A stretch of 64,000 bases of DNA, taken from positions 223,808 through 287,807 of the forward strand of contig JALIHJ010000024.1 in assembly GCA_022984795.1 (NCBI GenBank), written 5' to 3'. Below, piece by piece: positions 10,001 to 19,815 of the stretch. Position 1 is the first letter of the stretch. Each line of letters begins with the position of its first letter. The stretch is from Fabrea salina. Taxonomy: Eukaryota > Ciliophora > Heterotrichea > Heterotrichida > Fabreidae. A program made the translations under genes and the position numbers. The notes beneath the pieces are model-generated. The model searched no databases, was not told the origin of the DNA, and worked only from the letters and a program-made list of their open reading frames with translations.

Positions 10001-13000
10001 GAGGTTGTAAGTGGAACACAAAGTCGTCAACTGGATCACATCCACCTGAAGGACAAAAGGGGTAGCAAGCTCCTTGTATTGAAAAGTGATTAGGGCTACA
10101 CTGAGTGCAGTGTGTGAAGAGTGGTGAAGTGCATAAATCACATCCTTTACTGCAGGAATCGCAGGTCTCAGTTGACTCATTCCAGTAAAAGGTCGGGCTG
10201 CACTCACAGTCTGAAGGATTAGAAGCATTTGTAATGCAGGTATTGCAACTCCCAACATAATCAGAGCACTCCAAACACTGTTGGTCTTCACACAAGTTAC
10301 ACTGAATATCATTGCGCACACAACCCTTGGAACTACAAACACTCTCACACAGCACACAGTTAGTTCCATCCCAGTAACTGTCTATTCCACAGTTGGGCAA
10401 GCAATCTCCTGACAGAGGACACTGAGTACAGCCAGAGCAAGTAGTAGACAGTAGTGTGCTTGAGTCCTTTTCTGAATTGAACATTTTGACCTCCCATAGA
10501 AACCCAGTGAAGCCTGAGTTGTTGTCTCCTATTTTGAAGATAAAGGAGTCTTCTAGGTCTTTGAACCAGTCCTGGGCTAAGTTAGTGCTGTCTTGAAAGT
10601 TGGAGTTAGAAAAGACTTTGATATTGTAGTGGTCATTTTCTATGCGAGTCTGGACACTGATGAAGTTCCAGGAGTCTTGAGTCAGAGGATCTGCAGTTGA
10701 GTGGGAAACTTGGGAGTTTGTTAGGAAAAGCCTTATGCTGACTTTAGGAGAGTAGTTGTCTAAATAGAGTCTTAGGTAGTTTACAGAGGAGCTGCTTTGT
10801 TTTGATAAAAGAGTTCCACCTGGTGCTGAGGGGTTTATCCACATTGCTATTGTGAATTCAGGTGCCAGAGTAAGTAGTGGTGTAGTAACTGAGTTGTAGG
10901 GTGGTAGTTGCATGTAAGAAGTGTCTGTGAAATAATAACCTCTGTCTTTGGCAGGAATGGGGTCATGGACACCTGGAGTTGGGTAAAACTGATTGTTATT
11001 TCCTGTGAGCACTGAAATGGAGGACTGAGTGTCTGTGACAATGTTTTGAATAGCGTGAGGTTGTAAGTGGAACACAAAGTCGTCAACTGGATCACATCCA
11101 CCTGAAGGACAAAAGGGATGACAGATTCCTTGTATTGAAAAGTGATTAGGGCTACACTGAGTGCAGTGTGTGAAGAGTGGTGAAGTGCATAAATCACACC
11201 CTGGAGTACATGCATGACAAGCTTTAACTGCTTCGTTTTTGTAGTATCCCAATATACACTCACAGTTATTTCCATTGAAATATGCATTGGGTTGACACCG
11301 AGTGCATGACTTTAGTGATTTATAGCACTCAGTGAAGTAACCACAATCCAGACACAGCTCATCGGCACAAAGATAGCAGTTTTCAGGTCTCACACATCCT
11401 TTAGTACACCCAGCCTTGCAAGGAGAGCAATCAGTTCCATCAATGTACTGGTTTAACTCACAGTCACTAGGGCAGATGAGCTCAGTTGGACAGAACCCAG
11501 AACACTCAGAAGGACAGTCTGTTTTAGAGAATCCTTCTGCTTCCATTCCGTGGATATTGTATATTCTGATACTCCACAAAAACCCTACAAAAGAGTTTGT
11601 ACCATCTCCCAAAACTAACTTAAACTTAGCTTGCTTTTTATCTGAAAAGAATGTTGCCTCAGAAGTAGTATACTCATCTTCCTGAGTGTCACCTACTTTC
11701 AGCACAAACTTAGTTTTTCCATCACTCAGAATTTCCCCAGAAACAGAAAAGTAAGTCCAGGTATCTGTGAAACTAGAAGTGCTTTCTACCGAAGCTATTT
11801 CCCCTGATTTAGTTTCAACATTTCCTTGCAACTTCCCTGAGCTGAACCTAAGAATAGGCTTAGTGTAGCCTTTACTCAGCAAAATTCCATCTTCTTTGAG
11901 TCTAATCCACCCCAAAATAGTGAACTGAGGTCCTATAACAAATGCTGATTTCTCTCCATAGAAGTTTGTGTAGAAGTAGTAACCTCTGAGTTTAGAAGGA
12001 TAAGGTTCCTGTTTGAACTTGAAGCTTCCTACTCTAATGAAGTTATTGAATTCAATTTCTAAACCAAGCCTTTCGCCTAAATTGCAACTTCTATCCATTG
12101 GGTTAGTCCATAAACCACTTGGACATTCCTCCACACACATAAAGTCTTCCAACAGAAAGGCTCCGACCAGACAACTAGTGCATTCATGGTATTCCTTCCC
12201 TGAGCATGTTTTGCACTTATCAGGGCAATCATTGCAATAGGGAACATCCTCCACACAAAGGTACTGGTCTCCATCCACACAAGCATTTAGGGTATCAGTA
12301 GGACAAGGAGTGAAGGAATCACTGCATGTGCAGTTTTGACATCCAGAATTTTGATAACTGGTGTAGCCACAGCTATCTAGAGGACCAGTAGTTGCTTCTG
12401 AAAGATCAACTTCATTTTGCCAAAGTTTGAAGTTGTACACAATGCCTTCTCCATTAAAATCACCCATAAAGAAGTGGAGTGACTTAATCTGCCTGAAAAT
12501 CAAATCTTCTGCAGTCTCAGTTTCCACAATACTGCCGTCCTTGTAAGTCTTTAAAGTAGTTTCAAAGGAAAACTTGCAACTAAGGCCTATTTCAACCCAA
12601 GTATTGGAAGCTATTGAGTTTGAAACTTCCTTTAGTCTATAAGAGCCATCTTGATTTTTAAGTTTCATTTTGACTTCAGAGTTGTCGATTACTAACTCAG
12701 AGCCTTTTTTCAGAATGCTTCCTGATATATGGTAAACCCACAGCTTGATGCTGAAAGTGTGGTAGAGGTAAACTTGGTCCTTAGACTTAACGAACTTGTT
12801 GTAGTTGTAGTAAACTCCTCTTCCTTTAAGTGGAATTGCATCGTCTTTTTGAGGGTTGGTGCTTGGAAAGCAGGTTGAAGCATCTGACCCGCTTTGGAAG
12901 TAAGTGTAGGAGCAAGGACTCTCGTCAAAGTTTTCTTCTAGCACAATGTTGGTTGGCAGTGATTCCATATGACTTGTGCAATCAAACCCAAAAGGGCAGT

Positions 13001-13931
13001 TAAGCATGCAGACTCCTTGGACTGAAGGACCTGACTCACAAGCACCTCCACAAATCCAAGGGTCTATAGGGTGTTCTGCACACTGATAATCGTGTGATTT
13101 TAAGTAATTAAAGTAATGCTGCACAAAGTCCAAGGATTCACTAGCATGGGAGTTCCTGAAAAGAACTCTATAAAGACAACCCACAAATGAATTGGCATCA
13201 CTTTTGCCTATGATCCAGTCCAGTGTAGACGAAGAATCAAACTGGAAACTGAGCCAACAGTTTTCCACAGTAGTTACATTTCCAAGAGCGTCGCTAATCA
13301 GCCCCTTCAAAGTGCATGCATCATTTACGGTTTGCTCCATCATTAGACTAACTTTCTTCCAGTAAGAATCAGGAGCTTTTATGCTAAGATTCTCAATTTC
13401 ATAAGCTCCGTCACTAGTGTTGGTATACTTAGTTGAAAGGATCCAATATTCCCCAGCCCTATCAACTTTGTAATGGACTGTGGAGTCCGCCATAGTTATG
13501 ACCCTTCCTCCATGGGAAGGCTGAACCCAATAAGTCGGGGCATTAGTGGGTCCAGGAAAGAACTCTTGAGTTGACTTGTACGAGGAGCGCTGCTCGAAAT
13601 AGTAGCCTCTTTGCTTAGTGGGGCTGGGATCAGTCCTATGAATTAGTTCAACACCTGTAAGGTCTGTATTCTGGGCGAAACCGTTGAGGGATTTAACTTG
13701 GATGTCAGTGTTTTGGTAGAACTCAACGTCAAACACGTCATTTGTTCCACTTAAGCAAGAACAAGAAGACTCATTGTCAGTACAACCGCTTGGACATATT
13801 TCCAAGCACACATCTTGAAGTAATTTATAGTTCGACTCGCAAAAGGTGCATGGACTCTCGGTTGAGTTATAACAAAAGGGATAAGCACAACTAACTTGGA
13901 GCATACTCCATAAGAAATACTTCACCAGCAT
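7010..13931 (-). CDS. giant LamG-like/furin-repeat multi-pass surface protein, interrupted by a 1-base frameshift
   Basis: Two overlapping minus-strand frames (13931 to about 9930, then 9928 to 7010) form one gene if a single extra base at 9929 is discounted; the product is then 2,306 residues. It starts with a signal peptide (MLVKYFLWSML). Several LamG/concanavalin-like modules follow, marked by RGYYF and FxGFLWxxRxxN motifs, alternating with furin-like cysteine-rich blocks (CxxC, CDLCTSPLFTHCTQC). After the last cysteine block come a beta-rich region, a cluster of hydrophobic helices (about 7-9, bases 8150-7200) and a charged cytoplasmic tail. The layout matches the very large furin-repeat membrane proteins that are abundant in ciliates; function is unknown, and adhesion or sensing is a guess. 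The start at 13931 is chosen over an upstream non-ATG extension because it begins the signal peptide and avoids the divergent kinase gene at 13948. Confidence 0.75.
9876..10144 (-). repeat. internal coding repeat, copy with frameshift
   Basis: About 269 bases nearly identical to 10932-11199. It encodes the end of a cysteine block (CDLCTSPLFTHCTQC), the segment VDDFVFHLQPHAIQN and the start of a LamG-like module (DPIPAKDRGYYF). Differences are scattered single bases plus the extra base at 9929. Confidence 0.9.
9929..9929 (-). other. one-base insertion shifting the reading frame
   Basis: Two near-identical internal repeats give a built-in control. The copy at 10932-11199 reads CAG TTT TAC CCA on the minus strand and stays open. 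The copy at 9876-10144 reads CAG TTT C TAC CCA, with one extra base. Removing that base joins the two long frames within a conserved module (QF, then YPTPGVHDP). It may be a sequencing or assembly error, a real allele-level mutation, or a site of programmed frameshifting. Confidence 0.85.
10932..11199 (-). repeat. internal coding repeat, in-frame copy
   Basis: Direct-repeat partner of 9876-10144, about 1,056 bases away and in the same orientation. It stays in frame. The high identity points to a recent duplication or gene conversion of one LamG-plus-furin unit. Confidence 0.9.
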
Positions 13932-13947
13932 TTTTCCCAGATAAAAA

Positions 13948-15423
13948 ATGGGCTGCTTTAATAGCAAGAAAGTAATAACAGTTGACACCAGAGCCAAAAG
14001 CAAGCCTGAACAATCCTTAGTTCAAAACAAAACTGAACTCGCTGTATCTTACCGGACTTTTCTGAAGTACCACTACGGAGGAGTGCCCTCAGACTACCAA
14101 CTGAACGAAAAAATAGGAGAAGGAGCTTTTGCAGAAGTAATCAAAGCGTTTCACAAACCTACAGGGCAGTTCCGGGCAGTCAAACGCATAGACAAGCGAG
14201 GACTCCACATGGACCAACTTACTTACTCCAGCAGACTTAAAGAAATGCAGATACTCAAAGACTTAGACCACCCAAACATACTGAGGTGCTACGAGTTTTT
14301 CGAAGACCATGAAAGCTTTTACATCTCAAGCGAGTACTGTGGTGGCGGAGAAATATACGACGAACTGATTAAGTTGAAGAAGTTCTCAGAAGTCCAAGCT
14401 GCCCAAATCATGTACCAACTGCTTTCCACAGTTGCGTACTGTCACTCAAAAAGAATCATCCACAGAGACCTTAAGCCTGAAAATATACTGCTTGCCGAAA
14501 AGAGTCCTGAGCTCTTTATAAAAGTTGCTGACTTTGGAAGCAGTAACTACCTAGACCCCCACAGAAGGCTGAATGGCTGTTTTGGTTCTGCTTACTATAT
14601 TGCACCCGAAGTACTTTCAGGGGCTTATGACGAAAAGTGCGACGTGTGGAGCTGCGGAATCATCATGTATATAATAACAACCGGAAAACCTCCCTACCCA
14701 GGCCGCAACGAGAACGAAATCATAGAACAAGCAAAAAACCGCCCTCTCCAGCTAACTGAAAACAACACCTTTGGACTATCGCCAGAAGCTGCCCAGCTCA
14801 TTTCAAGACTCATAGTAAAGAACCCAGAGTACAGAATTTCTGCTCTTGAAGCTTTGAACCACCCTTGGTTCGCCAAATACAGAAATTCCAAAAATGCACC
14901 TTCTCTGAAAAGTTCACTTGTTTCTTTAAAGACTTTTAACTCCACAGCAAAGCTCAAAGACGCCATAAGGCTGTTTGTGGCTACTCAGATCATAACAAAC
15001 AAGGACGCCAAGGAACTAAGCCAAGACTTCCAGTCGTTTGACTTAAACGGCGACGGCAAAGTGAGCAAGCACGAACTTTTGGAGGTTCTGCGGAGCCAAG
15101 GCCACCCCAACGCTTACTCAGAAATGGAAGCGATTATGGCCAAAGTCGACACTGACAAGTCAGGGTACATTGACTACTCTGAGTTTTTAAAAGCTTGCTT
15201 AGAAGAAAACAAACACCTCAACAAAGAAAACCTCATGAACACTTTTAAGTTGTTTGACAAAGACGGCAACGGAGTGATCAGTGCTGAGGAACTCAAACTC
15301 ATGCTTGAAGGCGAAGAAATTGCAGCAGACAACTTTTGGACTGAAATCATCAAAGAAGTTGACAGCAACGGAGACGGCGCCATTGACTTGCACGAATTCT
15401 ATTCTTTAATGACCAAGGTCTGA
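13948..15423 (+). CDS. calcium-dependent protein kinase (CDPK)
   Basis: A 491-residue kinase with the complete CDPK plan. MGCFNSKK at the N-terminus fits N-myristoylation plus palmitoylation, so the enzyme is probably held at a membrane. The kinase domain spans about 52-310: glycine loop GEGAFAEV, VAIK-type lysine in AVKRI, HRDLKPEN at 172, and DFG followed by a conserved APE. An autoinhibitory junction is followed by four canonical EF-hands with loops starting near residues 365 (DLNGDG), 401 (DTDKSG), 437 (DKDGNG) and 472 (DSNGDG). All calcium ligands look intact. It would phosphorylate Ser/Thr when calcium rises. The stop is TGA, rare in this window, with an in-frame TAA three codons later. 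The start is only 16 bases from the divergent surface-protein start. Confidence 0.96.
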   Translation: MGCFNSKKVITVDTRAKSKPEQSLVQNKTELAVSYRTFLKYHYGGVPSDYQLNEKIGEGAFAEVIKAFHKPTGQFRAVKRIDKRGLHMDQLTYSSRLKEMQILKDLDHPNILRCYEFFEDHESFYISSEYCGGGEIYDELIKLKKFSEVQAAQIMYQLLSTVAYCHSKRIIHRDLKPENILLAEKSPELFIKVADFGSSNYLDPHRRLNGCFGSAYYIAPEVLSGAYDEKCDVWSCGIIMYIITTGKPPYPGRNENEIIEQAKNRPLQLTENNTFGLSPEAAQLISRLIVKNPEYRISALEALNHPWFAKYRNSKNAPSLKSSLVSLKTFNSTAKLKDAIRLFVATQIITNKDAKELSQDFQSFDLNGDGKVSKHELLEVLRSQGHPNAYSEMEAIMAKVDTDKSGYIDYSEFLKACLEENKHLNKENLMNTFKLFDKDGNGVISAEELKLMLEGEEIAADNFWTEIIKEVDSNGDGAIDLHEFYSLMTKV

Positions 15424-15450
15424 TTTAAGTAACTTTAAATAGAAACGGAT

Positions 15451-17460
15451 ATGATAATTTTGATAATATTTATACACAAAACATTAGCTTGGGAATCCGT
15501 GAAAGTAAACTCAGAGTTACCTACACCCCGCTCAGGGCACTCAATGACTACTTACCAAGGAGAGCTTTACTTGTTTGGGGGCTGTGAACTAGATATTAAG
15601 TGCAACAACGATTTGCTAAGGTACAATGCAGGAACTTCTATTTGGGAAACTTTAGAAACCCAAGGAGTCAAGCCTGAAGGCAGGGAAGGACACTCAGCAA
15701 CATTGGTAGGCAACAAACTCTATGTGTTTGGAGGAAGTAGTTTAGGGAAGCTTCTAGGGGATGTGTTTGTTTTGGACTTGGACACCCTGACTTGGGAAGC
15801 CAAAAATTTAGCCGGAGAAGCCGAGCCTAGGGCTTACCACTCAGCATCTATCCACGACGCAGGTATAGTGGTGATGTTTGGAGGTTACACTCAAGCTGGG
15901 CTGACAAACGAAGTTTTACTTATGGACACAGTGAACGCGCACTGGGGGCACCCAACCACCATAGGAAACACACCTTCTCCTAGAAAGCACCACTCTTTAA
16001 ACCGAGTAGGCAACCTTCTGTACGCCTTTGGAGGAGAAACCACCGAAGGAGTCTCTAAAGAACTGTTTAGCCTAGACATGCACAAAAAACGCTGGGAAAA
16101 GATTGAAAGCGAAGGAGGACCGCTGAACAGACACGGACATTCTACGTGTGCTCACGGAGACTTTATTTACTTAAGTGGAGGGTGCAACTCCCAAACTCAC
16201 TACTGCTATGACGACTTATACACTTTCGACTACAAACTCAGAACTTGGAAGAAATTAGAAGTTGGGGGCTATAAAGCTAGGGAGTCGCATGCCATGGATT
16301 TCATTGGAGGGGACCTTTACTTATTTGGAGGCAGGTTTTTCATGGAAAAGCTGTACGGAGACTTTAAAGTTTTTAGTACCAACATAACCTGTCCAAATAA
16401 CTGCTCAGATAAAGGAAGGTGCACTGAGTATGGGTGTGAGTGCGACCCAGGGTGGTTTTCTTCTGACTGCTCAATTGAAACAAAGTGCAAAATGAACTGC
16501 AACAACCACGGATTGTGCGAAGACTACTACTGCAAGTGTTTTCCAGGTTACTACGGGGACTACTGCCAAGGAATAATCGACTGCAAAAACAACTGCACAG
16601 CAGGAGTTCAGGGAGAGTGCCAAGATTCGGGAAAGTGTTTGTGCTTTGATGGCTACTATGGAGAAGACTGTGCTTTAAAAGAACCCTGGGTAATCTGCCA
16701 AGAAAATTGCCTAAACGGAGAATGTGAAGAGTCTGGAGTGTGTAACTGCTTCGAAGGCTGGGTGGGAGTGGACTGTGACGTAGAAGCTCCCATAGTGTAT
16801 ACTTACAAAACCACTGAACCTACTCAAGAAATTAAGTTTAGCGTTTCAAGTGAAGCTGAGTTTGAAGAGCCAGAGTCCAAAGAAAGCGGAAATGAAGGAA
16901 CTCAAGAAACTCAGGGAACTCAGGAAACTCAAGACTCATATGAAGAAGATAACATAGTTTATGCTGAAGATGTTTCGGTCGAGGATGACTACTACAACAG
17001 AACAGTGTCTAGTCAAGACAAGTCTTCAGAGTTAGTTTCGTTTGAAAACTCCACACACGTGATAGTGCCTCAGATGTTTGGACTGAGTGACTCCGAAAAC
17101 CCTTTGTCCTACTCGGAAAACAACCTTAGAGAAAACTCGCAAGAGTCAGAACCCGAAGACTGGGTAGTTTACTTAGAGGATAAGCAAGAATCCCGCCTAG
17201 ATGACATAGAGTCTTGCTCCAACAACTGCAACTTCAATGGAGTGTGCTATGACGGAAAGTGCTACTGTTCAGAAGGTTACACCGGAGAAAACTGTGAAAG
17301 GGACGAAGACTCACTTGAGGACGGAGTGAAGCTGAGTGACTTACTGATTATAGCCTTTGTGTGCTTTTTAGTGGGAGTTTTGATAGGGGGCTACCAACTC
17401 CGCAAGATCCTGAGAGAAGTGAACCTTAGGGAAGAAAGCAGAGTAAACGAAGAGGATTAA
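15451..17460 (+). CDS. kelch-repeat/EGF-like single-pass membrane protein
   Basis: A 669-residue type I membrane protein. It has a signal peptide (MIILIIFIHKTLA), then six kelch repeats over about residues 20-310, each with a GHS/HHS start and a (L/V)(Y)xFGG core (LYLFGGCE, LYVFGGSS, LYAFGGET). These should form a beta-propeller. Tenascin-type EGF-like cysteine modules follow (about 312-445), then an acidic Ser/Glu-rich linker with GTQETQ repeats, another EGF-like module (about 590-612) and a transmembrane helix near 628-648 with a short basic/acidic tail. The domain order resembles attractin/MEGF8-type proteins. An extracellular binding role is inferred; the ligand is unknown. Its TAA stop overlaps the stop of the convergent MEMO1 gene inside a shared TTAA. 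Confidence 0.88.
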   Translation: MIILIIFIHKTLAWESVKVNSELPTPRSGHSMTTYQGELYLFGGCELDIKCNNDLLRYNAGTSIWETLETQGVKPEGREGHSATLVGNKLYVFGGSSLGKLLGDVFVLDLDTLTWEAKNLAGEAEPRAYHSASIHDAGIVVMFGGYTQAGLTNEVLLMDTVNAHWGHPTTIGNTPSPRKHHSLNRVGNLLYAFGGETTEGVSKELFSLDMHKKRWEKIESEGGPLNRHGHSTCAHGDFIYLSGGCNSQTHYCYDDLYTFDYKLRTWKKLEVGGYKARESHAMDFIGGDLYLFGGRFFMEKLYGDFKVFSTNITCPNNCSDKGRCTEYGCECDPGWFSSDCSIETKCKMNCNNHGLCEDYYCKCFPGYYGDYCQGIIDCKNNCTAGVQGECQDSGKCLCFDGYYGEDCALKEPWVICQENCLNGECEESGVCNCFEGWVGVDCDVEAPIVYTYKTTEPTQEIKFSVSSEAEFEEPESKESGNEGTQETQGTQETQDSYEEDNIVYAEDVSVEDDYYNRTVSSQDKSSELVSFENSTHVIVPQMFGLSDSENPLSYSENNLRENSQESEPEDWVVYLEDKQESRLDDIESCSNNCNFNGVCYDGKCYCSEGYTGENCERDEDSLEDGVKLSDLLIIAFVCFLVGVLIGGYQLRKILREVNLREESRVNEED

Positions 17461-18326
17461 TTAAGATAAGTAACACTTGACGCGTAGGAAACGGAGGAAC
17501 CACGCGGGTTAGTGACTTTTTCGCTTTGGGCGTACCTGACGAATTTAGTTGAGGCACTCAAACCTGAAGTCTGGAGAGTGCTCAAAAACAAAGAAATGGG
17601 GTGTCTTCCACAAATAGTGTTTTTGGTTTGGGACAAGTACTGTCTGAAAGAAGCAGGGTCTTGGGTTTCTATAAGGGCCATGCCTTGTCTGTCCATAGCT
17701 TCGATGCTTTGCCAAATCTCTCCTTTAGAAGAGTCGTAGGGGTTATAGCCGAACCTAGGCCCCCAGTGACAGAAGTCAGAAGATACCACAAACAAAGTCT
17801 GGGGGTCTTGCAAGTAAGGAGCTAGAATAGAACCATACTCTGCTTCTTGACTCTCTTTAAGGTTGCCCACCATGATGGGAACTAACTTAATTTCTTTTCC
17901 TTCAAAAGCTTTTCTTATGTAAGGCAGGTGCATTTCTAAAGAGTGTTCGTCTTCTTCAGCGTCTTTGTCTAGTCGGTAGAACTTGTTTGTTTCAGAAAGT
18001 GCTCTCACTGTTTCTAAGTCAACAGAAATGTCTCCTATAGGAGTTTGGTATTCAGCTGAACAAGGCAAAGCACACCCAGGAATATATACATGGTGAGATG
18101 GCCCTAGCAAAAACACCCTTTTAACGTTTTCAGAAGATACATGTTTGTAAGCCCAAGCTGCTGTAGGTCCTGAGTAAGAGAACCCTGCGTGAGGGCCTAT
18201 GATAGCTTTAGCAGGGGGCTGAGTGGACTCAGCTTGGGCAAGCCAGTCCTCTAACTGGGAGTTCAGTTGGGACTTGGAGCCAGAGTACCAACTGCCAGCG
18301 TGACTTGCAGCACGTTTTCCTTCCAT
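17457..18326 (-). CDS. MEMO1: MEMO1 family protein
   Basis: A 289-residue protein matching the MEMO family along its whole length, with ASHAGSWY at the very N-terminus as in animal MEMO1. Residues that bind iron or copper in characterised MEMO1 are visible: the His in IGPHAGFSYSG, the His in LGPSHHVY, and the Cys in ICGRHPI. SSDFCHWGPRFGY is another family block. Human MEMO1 is linked to iron handling, redox control and cytoskeletal signalling; the role in ciliates is not established. The start is firm because the conserved N-terminal block begins at residue 6. The start lies 4 bases from the divergent ORC3 start, and the stop overlaps the kelch/EGF gene stop. Confidence 0.95.
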   Translation of the reverse strand: MEGKRAASHAGSWYSGSKSQLNSQLEDWLAQAESTQPPAKAIIGPHAGFSYSGPTAAWAYKHVSSENVKRVFLLGPSHHVYIPGCALPCSAEYQTPIGDISVDLETVRALSETNKFYRLDKDAEEDEHSLEMHLPYIRKAFEGKEIKLVPIMVGNLKESQEAEYGSILAPYLQDPQTLFVVSSDFCHWGPRFGYNPYDSSKGEIWQSIEAMDRQGMALIETQDPASFRQYLSQTKNTICGRHPISLFLSTLQTSGLSASTKFVRYAQSEKVTNPRGSSVSYASSVTYLN

Positions 18327-18330
18327 TTAT

Positions 18331-19815
18331 ATGCAGACGGTCCAAGTTTTCCCTGGAACCAGAAAGAAGCCTGCAAGTGCACCGCCAGAAGTCCAGAGCA
18401 TGCAAGAAAAGGTCCAGAGTTTACAAGAAGCCCAGATCTTTAGTCTGTTAAAAGAAGTGTGGGGCTTTTTAAAGGACTCAGAAGAGTCTTTGCAAGTAGC
18501 AATTCTTAAGTCGGAGCTGCAAGGCAGGTACTCAGAAGACCTTATTCAGCAAGTCAAGTTGCTGCCTGAGTTGCTAGGCATTGACTTGGAAGTTTGTGTT
18601 CTTCCCAAAAGCCTCAAAAATGCCAAGAAAAAGCGCGTTTTTGAAAAACTAAACTTTGCAAAGTCCAGAAAGTTGGTGTTTATAGAAGGCTTTGAAGAGT
18701 GGGGAAGAGAAATGACCAACGAAGTCTTTGAAGTGCTTAAAGACACTGAAGGAGTGGGAGTTCTCGTGGATATATCAGGGGACCCTAGGAACTTTAACGT
18801 GAAACTAGACCTAGACTTGGTCCAGTGCTTAACTATCAAAGAGTTCCTTATTCCTCCTTTCAAAAACTTAGCTGTTAAAGCCCTTAAGCACTTCACCAAG
18901 AACCTAGACTATGTGTTGTCATGTGACTTGTTCCAAACACTTCTGGACTCGCCTACGAGTGCCCACTTCCTAAAGAAGTTCAAAGCTGCTTTTTGTTTGC
19001 ACAACCAAACCTTCAAGCACGCTAGTTTAACAGAAAAAACTCGCAGTTTAAAAAAACTCAAAACTGCCAAAACTAACTGGCTCAACTCCTACAGAAAGTT
19101 CAAACTACTCATAAAAACCCATCCCAGACAGTACGAAGCCACAAATGTCTTCAAAGACGCTTACTTAACTGAAGTGTTCCAAGAAAGCAACACTTGTATA
19201 GAGTTTTTAGGGAGTTTGCGGACTCTCACTCAAGAAGAGTGGAAAGTTTACCTTGAAAACTTAACTTCAGCAGGTGTTTTAAAAGAAAACCAAGCAAAAG
19301 AAGCTATTTCCAACATGGAAAAACTCCCCTTAGTTTCAAACAGACTCCAACTAGAACAAGGACTTATGAGCAAAACGCGCAAGTGGACAGAAAACTACAT
19401 ACTGCCACTGATTCGCAAAGAAGTAGTTAACAACATCAGTTCACTTCCACACACAACTCAGAAGTTAACTAATTCAGAGTTCTTAGTTGTTGAGCCTTGC
19501 AGCTTTGAAAGCCCTGACTTGATGAAAGAAACCCTGGACAGACTCCACAAACCTTACTTCGGAACTGAGATTCACGACACTGTGCTTGTGTTCAAGACCA
19601 TTTGTGACCAGCCTAGAGAAATAGAACTCAACTATGTTTTTGACTGCTTTTGCCAGTACGCCGTCAAATCAGATTTGAATTCTCTGCAAAGCAGGTTTTT
19701 AAGGGCGTGTGAAGAACTCAGAAGACTAGGACTCGTAGTACAGTCCAAGAAAAGGAAGTCCAAACACTTTTACGCTACCAAGAACTTCTTTGCAATATCT
19801 ACTTTGTATAATTAA
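18331..19815 (+). CDS. ORC3: origin recognition complex subunit 3-like
   Basis: A 494-residue protein. The C-terminal about 110 residues match the ORC3 winged-helix region: HDTVLVFKT, then a helix with VFDCFCQYAV, then ACEELRRLGLVVQSKKRKSK, the counterpart of the family's 'ELxxLGxIKPTKRKxDH' motif. The N-terminal half has an AAA-like fold pattern (KLVFIEGFEEW near 110-120) but no usable Walker A, as expected for ORC3. At 494 residues it is shorter than the roughly 700 of animal ORC3. As part of ORC it would mark replication origins. A 22-residue later Met is an alternative start; the one given lies 4 bases from the MEMO1 start. The stop shares TTAA with the convergent PIG-S gene. Confidence 0.75.
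   Translation: MQTVQVFPGTRKKPASAPPEVQSMQEKVQSLQEAQIFSLLKEVWGFLKDSEESLQVAILKSELQGRYSEDLIQQVKLLPELLGIDLEVCVLPKSLKNAKKKRVFEKLNFAKSRKLVFIEGFEEWGREMTNEVFEVLKDTEGVGVLVDISGDPRNFNVKLDLDLVQCLTIKEFLIPPFKNLAVKALKHFTKNLDYVLSCDLFQTLLDSPTSAHFLKKFKAAFCLHNQTFKHASLTEKTRSLKKLKTAKTNWLNSYRKFKLLIKTHPRQYEATNVFKDAYLTEVFQESNTCIEFLGSLRTLTQEEWKVYLENLTSAGVLKENQAKEAISNMEKLPLVSNRLQLEQGLMSKTRKWTENYILPLIRKEVVNNISSLPHTTQKLTNSEFLVVEPCSFESPDLMKETLDRLHKPYFGTEIHDTVLVFKTICDQPREIELNYVFDCFCQYAVKSDLNSLQSRFLRACEELRRLGLVVQSKKRKSKHFYATKNFFAISTLYN

Noticed and set aside
7010-10369. A separate gene from 10369 to 7010
   Set aside because: Its start is only an upstream extension in a shadow frame, and the internal repeat shows that the two frames belong to one gene with a 1-base insertion.
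13932-14003. N-terminal extension of the surface protein across the CDPK start
   Set aside because: It begins at a non-ATG codon, overlaps the firmly fixed CDPK start, and would bury the signal peptide.
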